A stretch of DNA of 7,029 nucleotides from positions 1 to 7,029 of the forward strand of contig JAGHUY010000357.1 in NCBI GenBank assembly GCA_018064545.1, written 5' to 3'. Below, one piece after another: positions 1-4,203 of the stretch. Source of the DNA: Candidatus Apopatosoma intestinale. GTDB taxonomy: Bacteria > Bacillota > Clostridia > Oscillospirales > CAG-272. How positions within the stretch are numbered: the first letter of the stretch is position 1; each line of letters opens with the position of its first letter. The translations under genes were made by a program, and so were the position numbers. The notes under the pieces were generated by a model that saw nothing but the letters and a program-made list of their open reading frames with translations, was not told the origin of the DNA and searched no databases.

Positions 1-128
1 CCCCCCCCCCCGGGCGGGCAAACCCCCCCCCCCCGGGTGCGAAAAAAAAAACCCGGGGCGCGGGGGGGGGGGGCCCCCCCCCCCCCCCCAAAACGCCCCC
101 GCCCCAACCGGGGGCACAAACCCCCCCC
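1..128. other. Homopolymer-rich contig end, probable sequence artefact
   Basis: This stretch consists almost only of long runs of C, G and A with abrupt switches between them. No other part of the window looks like this. An open frame that runs through it on the plus strand gives poly-Pro/Gly nonsense and overlaps the well-supported minus-strand coat gene, so it is not a gene. The border at 129-137 (GCCCTACAA) matches 699-707 in the interspersed GC hairpin element. The run may therefore be a badly read copy of such a hairpin repeat. No terminator for the coat gene can be judged here. Confidence 0.8.
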
Positions 129-144
129 GCCCTACAACTTTTTT

Positions 145-390
145 CTACGACACCGTAAATTTCTGCTTAACGGTATCGACCTCGGTCTTCGGAGCGGGTT
201 TGGTCTGATACCAGCCCTTGGCGGTCATTTTGGCGTACACGTCGTCCTGCATGGTGAGCGAGTCGGAGAGGGCCGTGTCGAAAGTCCCTCTCACGTTCGG
301 GGTGCTGGATTCCACGGTGCCGTGCAGATAGAGGTCAATGACACCCTTTTCAAGGAGCAGGATATTTTCCATTACGTCTCTGTCGTTCAT
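145..390 (-). CDS. Spore coat protein, CotF family (81 aa)
   Basis: This is a small structural protein of the endospore coat, expected to be made in the mother cell late in sporulation. The 81-residue sequence fits the short clostridial form of the CotF family, about half the length of Bacillus subtilis CotF. It has an N-terminal helix (residues 1-22, with MENILLLEKG), then a family-typical stretch with HGTVESS (23-29), VRGTFDTAL (33-41) and MQDDVYAKMTAKGWY (47-61). A Pro/Lys-rich tail follows. The pattern is a two-helix hairpin related to ferritin-like folds, with no signal peptide or membrane segment. The start ATG (390-388) is preceded by AAGGAGGT at 404-397, which overlaps the stop codon of the upstream 58-aa gene, so the two are translationally linked. 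The stop is TAG. The family call comes from remembered sequence pattern; the exact cot number is not assignable. Confidence 0.85.
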   Translation of the reverse strand: MNDRDVMENILLLEKGVIDLYLHGTVESSTPNVRGTFDTALSDSLTMQDDVYAKMTAKGWYQTKPAPKTEVDTVKQKFTVS

Positions 391-402
391 GTTTTTACCT
401 CC

Positions 403-579
403 TTAGCCTAACAATCCGTAAAAATTCGAGTAGATTTTTTCGTGTTTCGTGAGCATCTGCTGTACCAGTGTTTTGAGTTCGGGATCGGTCAGTTGGTTGA
501 TGGCCTCGTTACACTTGGTTTTGAAGTATTTTTCGTGTCCGAGGGCATCTTCGACGTAGTTCAGTTCTTTGCCTGTCAT
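403..579 (-). CDS. Small helical-hairpin protein paired with CotF (58 aa)
   Basis: The precise function is not recognised. The 58 residues are almost all helix-forming. Helix 1 spans about residues 3-28 (KELNYVEDALGHEKYFKTK), a TDPE turn lies at 31-34, and helix 2 spans 35-57 (MLTKHEKIYSNFYGLL). Spaced Glu/His positions (E10, H15, E16, H46, E47) resemble short ferritin-like proteins often encoded beside CotF genes in Clostridia. It is probably a coat or spore-associated partner. The start is set at ATG 579-577 because a perfect GGAGGTGAT lies at 592-584. A longer frame from TTG at 594 would translate through that ribosome binding site and is unlikely. The TAA stop overlaps the next gene's Shine-Dalgarno. 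The coding call is firm; the role is inferred from its neighbour. Confidence 0.75.
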   Translation of the reverse strand: MTGKELNYVEDALGHEKYFKTKCNEAINQLTDPELKTLVQQMLTKHEKIYSNFYGLLG

Positions 580-592
580 GGAAATCACCTCC

Positions 593-620
593 AAGGCTAT
601 TGTCGGCGCGACAAAGCCTT
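593..620. terminator. Hairpin abutting spore-gene RBS; terminator-like on plus strand
   Basis: AAGGCT-a-TTGTCG (593-605) pairs with CGACAAAGCCTT (609-620) around a 3-nt GCG loop: 12 pairs with one bulged A. On the plus strand it runs into TTTATT, with a T run at 619-623, and has the form of an intrinsic terminator. On the minus strand the same hairpin forms the leader of the spore operon, and its base directly touches the GGAGG at 592-588. Its direction of action is not decidable from sequence. As a terminator it would stop plus-strand transcription before dapB; as a leader it could affect translation or mRNA stability. Confidence 0.55.
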
Positions 621-655
621 TTTATTCAAAAAATATCGCTCTTCACTCTTCTCTT

Positions 656-675
656 CCGAAAACTGAAAACTGTAA
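656..675. repeat. Short heptamer (CTGAAAA) repeat, degenerate
   Basis: CCGAAAA, CTGAAAA and CTGTAA follow each other at 656-675. This is the leftmost and weakest of four places in the window with the CTGAAAA heptamer. The region is non-coding. Confidence 0.6.
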
Positions 676-710
676 CAACGGCGGGAGCAGAGCCGCCAGC
701 CCTACAATCT
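676..710. repeat. GC hairpin element ending in GCCCTACAA
   Basis: GGCGG (680-684) pairs with CCGCC (693-697) around an 8-nt loop, followed by AGCCCTACAA. On the opposite strand it begins TTGTAGGG and continues into a G/C hairpin. That matches a type of short interspersed element I recall from Clostridia genomes, but the match is from memory. The GCCCTACAA 9-mer also occurs at 129-137 beside the damaged contig end. Confidence 0.45.
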
Positions 711-715
711 GATCA

Positions 716-770
716 TATACGCCGCTTGCGGCTCCTTAACCTGAAAACTGAAAACTGTAAACTGAAAACT
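716..770 (+). repeat. Left arm of 55-bp inverted repeat flanking dapB
   Basis: This 55-bp stretch is the reverse complement of 1538-1592 at 53 of 55 positions. Reading inward it has three parts: TATACGCCGCTTGCGGC, then CCTTAACC, then four heptamers (741-768: CTGAAAA, CTGAAAA, CTGTAAA, CTGAAAA). The mismatches are one base between the GC part and CCTTAACC and one base in the third heptamer. The arm ends 55 bp before the dapB start codon. Confidence 0.9.
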
Positions 771-825
771 ATTCCCCCATTCCCGCATAGGATAATAGAA
801 TCAGAACGAATCGGGGAGGAATCGG

Positions 826-1536
826 ATGGAGATCATACTGGTAGGGGCTTGCGGCCGGATGGGGCGGGAGGTAGCGCGGGCGTTGCCGCCGGAAATGCAC
901 GTGGCGGCGTCAGTCGATGTGCGCGGGCCGGTCGCCCGGATCGGGGACTACGCGGGGGAAGCGGACGTCATCCTCGACTTTTCGTCCCATCGGGCGGCGG
1001 AGGAAGTCCTCGCCTACGCGGTGCGGCGGCATCTGCCGTGCGTGATGGCGACGACGGGGCACACGGACGCGGAGCGGGCGGCCATACGGGAAGCGGCCGA
1101 AGAAATACCGCTGTTTTATGCCGAAAACCTCTCTCTGGGGGCGGCATTTCTCGCCCGTGTGGCGGTGATGGCGGCGCGGACGTTTCCGGGTGCGGAAATT
1201 GAAATCGTGGAAGCGCATCGGGCGGGTAAGCGGGATGCGCCGAGCGGCACGGCACGGTCGCTTTCGGAAAAACTGGCGGCGGTGACCGGCGGACGGGTGC
1301 GGTGCGGCCGATGCGGCGACGGCGGGCGCGAGCCCGGTGAGATCGCCGTCCATGCCCTGCGGCTCGGGAGCCTCGTCGGGCGGCATACGGTCATCATGGC
1401 GGCCGGAGAAGAACTGTTCTCGTTCTCCCATGAGGCCGCCGACAGAGCGGTCTTCGCAAACGGCGCCGTCGAGGCCGTCCGGTTTCTCGTCGGAAAAGAA
1501 GCGGGGTTGTATGGCATGGAAGACATGATAGGTTAG
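826..1536 (+). CDS. dapB: 4-hydroxy-tetrahydrodipicolinate reductase
   Basis: DapB is a cytoplasmic NAD(P)H-dependent reductase that turns hydroxy-tetrahydrodipicolinate into tetrahydrodipicolinate, on the way to diaminopimelate and lysine. In spore formers the same branch supplies precursor for dipicolinate. At 236 aa it is slightly short for the family. Motifs in order are the Rossmann loop GACGRMG (7-13), DFSS (51-54), ATTG (75-78), AEN (99-101), catalytic H131 and K135 within EAHRAGK, the substrate-binding DAPSGT (137-142), HALRLGSLVG (176-185) and SHEAADR (201-207). The position after H131 is Arg, where the E. coli enzyme has a second His. The start ATG has GGGGAGGA at 813-820. No dapA or other lysine gene lies beside it. 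The gene is richer in GC, and in CGG and GGG codons, than the operon downstream. It is bounded by inverted repeat arms. Confidence 0.95.
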   Translation: MEIILVGACGRMGREVARALPPEMHVAASVDVRGPVARIGDYAGEADVILDFSSHRAAEEVLAYAVRRHLPCVMATTGHTDAERAAIREAAEEIPLFYAENLSLGAAFLARVAVMAARTFPGAEIEIVEAHRAGKRDAPSGTARSLSEKLAAVTGGRVRCGRCGDGGREPGEIAVHALRLGSLVGRHTVIMAAGEELFSFSHEAADRAVFANGAVEAVRFLVGKEAGLYGMEDMIG

Positions 1537-1537
1537 A

Positions 1538-1592
1538 AGTTTTCAGTTTTCAGTTTTCAGTTTTCAGGTTAAGGTGCCGCAAGCGGCGTATA
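1538..1592 (-). repeat. Right arm of 55-bp inverted repeat flanking dapB
   Basis: This is the inverted partner of 716-770 (53/55). It begins one base after the dapB TAG stop with four perfect GTTTTCA heptamers (1539-1566), then GGTTAAGG, then GCCGCAAGCGGCGTATA. The tight spacing to the stop codon means any dapB transcript carries both arms, which could pair over about 770 nt. A TATAAT at 1589-1594 straddles the outer edge of the arm but has no convincing -35 box. Confidence 0.9.
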
Positions 1593-1595
1593 ATA

Positions 1596-1615
1596 GCCTT
1601 CCCCTTGGGGAAGGC
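1596..1615. terminator. Perfect GC hairpin after dapB, possible terminator
   Basis: GCCTTCCCC and GGGGAAGGC form a 9-bp perfect inverted repeat with two central T's (realistically an 8-bp stem with a CTTG loop). It is followed by ATTTCTCAT, a weak T tract. It is the first strong hairpin past dapB and may end its transcript. Hairpins of this CCTTCCCC...GGGGAAGG type are, from memory, dispersed repeats in some Clostridia, so it may instead be a repeat unit. Confidence 0.4.
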
Positions 1616-1628
1616 ATTTCTCATCCCA

Positions 1629-1690
1629 ACTCCTCACTCCTCACTCCTCACTCCTCACTCCTCACTACTCACTCCTCACTCCTCACTCCT
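1629..1690. repeat. 7-bp minisatellite (ACTCCTC), about 9 copies
   Basis: Nearly nine head-to-tail copies of ACTCCTC are present; the sixth reads ACTACTC. The open frame across it encodes only a Leu/Thr/His/Ser periodic peptide with no ribosome binding site, so it is not treated as a gene. Confidence 0.92.
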
Positions 1691-1804
1691 GTTGTCACTA
1701 AAAATCGATCTTCGCTCGACGGCGCTCACTCGCTCTCGTTAAGTGACTGCCACTCCTCGCCCTCGCTGGTTCTGCCGCCTGGCAGCGCTCCGGCTCGTCC
1801 CCTC
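1691..1804. other. Non-coding spacer between the two minisatellites
   Basis: This stretch of about 115 bp holds CTCGC/GCTCG-rich sequence. GTCACT (1694-1699) and AGTGAC (1742-1747) are inverted around the first half. CTGCC/GGCAG (1772-1785) forms a small hairpin in the second half. No start codon with a ribosome binding site, no RNA gene and no promoter is visible. It may be another dispersed repeat. Confidence 0.4.
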
Positions 1805-1853
1805 ACTCCTCACTCCTCATTCCTCATTCCTCACTCCTCATTCCTCACTCCTC
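1805..1853. repeat. 7-bp minisatellite (ACTCCTC/ATTCCTC), 7 copies
   Basis: There are seven copies of AYTCCTC in the order C, C, T, T, C, T, C at the variable second base. It has the same unit, phase and strand as the array at 1629-1690. The T variant is absent from the first array, so the two arrays have diverged by local duplication. Confidence 0.92.
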
Positions 1854-1889
1854 TCTTTTCATATATTTCACAAAACCAAAAACCCATTT

Positions 1890-1897
1890 TTGTGCAA
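1890..1897 (+). promoter_or_regulatory. Candidate operator half-site TTGTGCAA (upstream)
   Basis: TTGTGCAA is the exact reverse complement of TTGCACAA at 1981-1988. It lies about 45 bp upstream of the proposed -35 box. The motif resembles half-sites of LacI/GalR-type sugar regulators, but no regulator gene is in the window. The operator role is inferred from symmetry and position. Confidence 0.35.
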
Positions 1898-1941
1898 CCC
1901 AACAATATTCGGAAAAGTTCTCATTTTTTTCGCCAACCCTC

Positions 1942-1973
1942 TTGCCAACTTCTTCAAAAAAAGGTATTATAAT
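1942..1973 (+). promoter_or_regulatory. Probable SigA promoter of the transporter operon
   Basis: TTGCCA (1942-1947) matches the -35 consensus in five of six bases. Seventeen bases on lies TATTAT (1965-1970), overlapping TATAAT (1968-1973). This AT-rich stretch is the only convincing promoter before the TIM-barrel gene, and it would start transcription near 1977-1981. If TATAAT is the true -10, the spacing is 20, which is long. Confidence 0.55.
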
Positions 1974-1980
1974 GTATATC

Positions 1981-2022
1981 TTGCACAATAGTTATTCCCC
2001 ATTCCTTATTTATCTTGTGCAG
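1981..2022. promoter_or_regulatory. Candidate operator pair TTGCACAA / TTGTGCAG at transcript start
   Basis: TTGCACAA (1981-1988) and TTGTGCAG (2015-2022) are inverted to each other with 7 bp perfectly complementary (TGCACAA/TTGTGCA), centres 34 bp apart. The first sits at the predicted transcription start. The second sits just ahead of the start codon at 2036. As DNA this suits a repressor site; as RNA it is a long-loop hairpin covering the start region. No riboswitch is recognised. Confidence 0.4.
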
Positions 2023-2035
2023 AAAAGCGGCAAAC

Positions 2036-2860
2036 ATGGAAAAGACGATTCTCGGACAAAATTTCAGATTCGGTTACTACGACGTTCCCCCCGCCGAGCG
2101 GATGGATGCCATCCGGCACGCGCGTTTTGACGCCGTCATGTTCTGGTGGGGCGGCGAGTATGAGGAGACGGATGGCTCCCGCTATGCGCTCTTCGACTTG
2201 GCGCAGAAGAACGGACTTCTCTGCCGCACCGTTCATTATCCCTCGACGCACGCCGACTGGCTTTGGCACGATGATCTGAATGGGGCAAGTTATGAGGAGC
2301 AGTTCCGGCGGGCACTTGCCGACTGCGGGGAGCGGGGCATCCGGAATCTCGTCGTTCATACGACGCGGAAATTCATCACCCCACCGCCGAATGAGATCGG
2401 AGCCGCCCGGTTCCGGCGTCTCGCGGACGCCGCCGAACAGGCGGGCGTGACAGTCGCGCTCGAAAACACCCGGTTTCTCGAATACAACCGCTATCTGCTT
2501 GCCCGCGTGAAAAGCGACGCCGTCGGCTTTTGCTTTGACTGCGGCCACGCCCATTGTTATACGCCGATCGAGGACCCGCTCGGCGAGTTCGGTTCGCGGC
2601 TGGCGACGACGCACATCCACGATAACGACGGGGGGAGTGACGAGCATCATCCGATGGGTGAGGGCACCGTCAATTACGCCGACGTGTTCGCGCGGCTTTG
2701 TGCCCTCGGCGCACGGGAACTGAATCTGGAATCGTACTGTAACGAGACGAGCCTGTGCTATCGGAACAGCGTGCCGATGGACGAGTATCTGCAAAAAACA
2801 CATGACCGCCTCGCCCGGACGGCAATAAAACACGGTTTTGAACTTGCCTCGCAAGTTTAA
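2036..2860 (+). CDS. Sugar phosphate isomerase/epimerase-like TIM-barrel protein
   Basis: This is a 274-aa protein of the xylose isomerase-like/AP endonuclease family 2 barrel (PF01261 type). The family includes sugar epimerases, isomerases and dehydratases, and the exact reaction is not assignable. Visible metal-site candidates on successive strands are H67 (VHYPST), H108 (LVVHTT), E143 (VALENT), D168 and H171 (FDCGHAH), H193/H195 with D196 (THIHDND) and E232 (LNLESY). HHPMGEG (204-210) is the usual loop of the family. It is cytoplasmic, with no signal peptide. ATG at 2036 is chosen over in-frame TTG at 2015, which overlaps the putative operator; neither has a good ribosome binding site. The gene is first in the operon, 32 bp before the binding-protein gene, so it probably acts on the imported substrate or its product. 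Confidence 0.85.
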   Translation: MEKTILGQNFRFGYYDVPPAERMDAIRHARFDAVMFWWGGEYEETDGSRYALFDLAQKNGLLCRTVHYPSTHADWLWHDDLNGASYEEQFRRALADCGERGIRNLVVHTTRKFITPPPNEIGAARFRRLADAAEQAGVTVALENTRFLEYNRYLLARVKSDAVGFCFDCGHAHCYTPIEDPLGEFGSRLATTHIHDNDGGSDEHHPMGEGTVNYADVFARLCALGARELNLESYCNETSLCYRNSVPMDEYLQKTHDRLARTAIKHGFELASQV

Positions 2861-2892
2861 AATATAAATGAAAAATTTTTTGGGAGGATAAT

Positions 2893-4068
2893 ATGAAAAA
2901 ACTGCTTTGCATGCTGCTCGTACTGAGCATGGCTCTGCTTGCCTTCACCGCTTGCGGCGGCGACAACGGCAAGGATGCCACCATCTATGAAAAAGCGCAG
3001 GAGATGACTTGGGATGAGCTCTTTGAACTCGCCAAGGCGGAGACCGGCGACTTCAATGCTTACGGCAACACGTCCCGTATCAAGGACGCCATGACCGCTT
3101 TCGTCGCCAAATACGGTGCGGAACTCGGTCTGTCCGACAGTAATGCCGTCGGCACGAAGATGAGCGACTCCGAAATCTATACGACGATCGAGAGCGAATA
3201 TCAGTCTGCCGGTAACAGCAAGGGCGCTTCCATGGTGATGATCCAGGACGGCGCGACCCTGCTGACCTATATCAACGGCACCGAGTATTTCGCCAACTAC
3301 GTTCCGAAGGCCTATGCCGACAAGCTCGACAAGTCCGCTGTGACCCCGCTGGTTCAGCAGTATATCAACAAGCTGATCATGTGGAATAACGTAGGCAGTG
3401 ATTCCGCCGTTATCACCAACGTATGGCAACTGACCGAAGCGTCCATGAAGGGCAAAGTTTACTTCAAGAGCCCGAAGAACGAACAGGTCAACATGAACTT
3501 CCTCATCATGTGCACGAGCAAAGAATGGTCCGATAAGCTCGCCGACGCCTACAAGGCATACTTCGGCAAGAACATCGAACTCGGCACCTATAAGAATGCC
3601 GGCTACAAGTGGGTAGCAGAATTCCTTAATAACGCCAACTTCTCCATCAACTCCGATACGACCATCGCGGGCGACCTGTCGAAGCCCGAGAACACCGGAA
3701 AAGCCGGTCTGTTCGTACTCTCCAAACTGCGTGACAAATCCGTCGTTTCCGACAACCTGACCGTTGCCGCGTTCGCTGACGGCGTCGCTCCGTTCTCCGG
3801 ATTCATGTATCCGATGTACTGCCAGATCGCGCAGAAGGGTCCTCGTCCCTACACCGCCATGCTGTTCATCGAGTATCTGATGACCGAAGAGGGCTTCCAG
3901 CCTTGGGGCAAGAGCATCGGCGCTTATTCGTCCAACCCGGCTCTCGCCGCACTCGAAGGCGACCAGCCTCTGTCCTTCTGGATGGAAAAACTGGTGTTTG
4001 AAGACCCGCAGTATATCATGGATAACAAGGCCGAAATCACCGACTTTGTTAATAAGATTATTGGTTAA
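2893..4068 (+). CDS. ABC transporter solute-binding lipoprotein
   Basis: This is an extracellular family 1-type binding protein of 391 aa that captures ligand for the permease and ATPase downstream. A type II signal peptide is clear: MKKLL, hydrophobic residues 7-18, and lipobox FTAC with lipidated C21, followed by GGDNGKD. Typical blocks are MVMIQDGATLL (114-124), NVWQL with KGKVYFKSP (176-194), DGVAPFSGFMYP (296-307), RPYTAMLFIEYLMTEEGFQPWG (318-339) and a final SNPAL. These suit the Fe3+/polyamine/phosphonate/AfuA-like group. There is no adjacent Tyr-Tyr pair, the hallmark of FbpA-type ferric-binding proteins, which argues against iron. The GGGAGGA at 2882-2888 is strong. Codons favour GGC, CGT/CGC and AAG, as in a highly expressed gene. 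A heptamer array and a terminator-like hairpin follow. The ligand is unknown. Confidence 0.9.
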   Translation: MKKLLCMLLVLSMALLAFTACGGDNGKDATIYEKAQEMTWDELFELAKAETGDFNAYGNTSRIKDAMTAFVAKYGAELGLSDSNAVGTKMSDSEIYTTIESEYQSAGNSKGASMVMIQDGATLLTYINGTEYFANYVPKAYADKLDKSAVTPLVQQYINKLIMWNNVGSDSAVITNVWQLTEASMKGKVYFKSPKNEQVNMNFLIMCTSKEWSDKLADAYKAYFGKNIELGTYKNAGYKWVAEFLNNANFSINSDTTIAGDLSKPENTGKAGLFVLSKLRDKSVVSDNLTVAAFADGVAPFSGFMYPMYCQIAQKGPRPYTAMLFIEYLMTEEGFQPWGKSIGAYSSNPALAALEGDQPLSFWMEKLVFEDPQYIMDNKAEITDFVNKIIG

Positions 4069-4087
4069 TTAGAATCTATGACACAGG

Positions 4088-4129
4088 AGTTTTCGTTTTC
4101 TGAAAACTGAAAACTGAAAACTGAAAACT
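4088..4129. repeat. Heptamer (CTGAAAA)4 array with inverted head
   Basis: Four perfect CTGAAAA copies (4100-4127) follow AGTTTTCGTTTTC (4088-4100). That segment is complementary to two heptamers apart from one missing base, so an AT-rich hairpin can form. It is the same heptamer as in the arms around dapB, here alone and without the GCCGCTTGCGGC part. It lies between operon genes, so it is transcribed. Confidence 0.9.
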
Positions 4130-4130
4130 A

Positions 4131-4170
4131 AAAAAAGACAGGGATGGCCACCGTCATCCCTATCTTTTTT
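4131..4170 (+). terminator. Intra-operon terminator-like hairpin
   Basis: AGGGATG (4140-4146) pairs perfectly with CATCCCT (4155-4161) around an 8-nt loop. After one C-A mismatch, AAAAAAGA (4131-4138) pairs with TCTTTTTT (4163-4170). The structure has an A tract before and a T tract after, so it could act in both directions. It lies between the binding-protein stop and the permease start with no clear promoter after it. Partial readthrough is the likely purpose, giving more binding protein than membrane components. Confidence 0.75.
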
Positions 4171-4203
4171 CCAAGCAATAAAAAAGGAGGGATCAACCAA
4201 CAG

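Noticed and set aside
37..411. Plus-strand open frame of 124 aa
   Set aside because: Its first third is homopolymer artefact translated as Pro/Gly, and the rest is antisense to the coat gene, which has a proper ribosome binding site and family motifs.
598..634. SigG/SigK-type promoter for the spore gene pair (GAATA on the minus strand)
   Set aside because: The -35-like GAATA has no matching CATA-type -10 at the right distance, and the stretch lies within the leader hairpin.
762..796. dapB promoter with GATAAT at 791-796
   Set aside because: No acceptable -35 box at 16-18 bp spacing; the match is no better than chance in an AT-rich stretch.
1589..1594. TATAAT on the plus strand at the edge of the right repeat arm
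   Set aside because: No -35 match upstream and no gene downstream for over 400 bp.
1629..1853. CRISPR array
   Set aside because: The repeats are 7-bp head-to-tail units without unique spacers, and no cas gene is present.
1574..1991. Open frames across the minisatellites (132 and 82 aa)
   Set aside because: They are made of repeat-derived periodic Leu/Thr/Ser/His, have no ribosome binding site, and end in the promoter region.
2006..2854. 282-aa minus-strand open frame
   Set aside because: It is antisense to the TIM-barrel gene, which shows clear family motifs; the antisense product shows none.
4144..4203. 20-residue N-terminal extension of the permease
   Set aside because: Its ATG lies in the terminator stem without a ribosome binding site; ATG 4204 follows AAGGAGGGATC.
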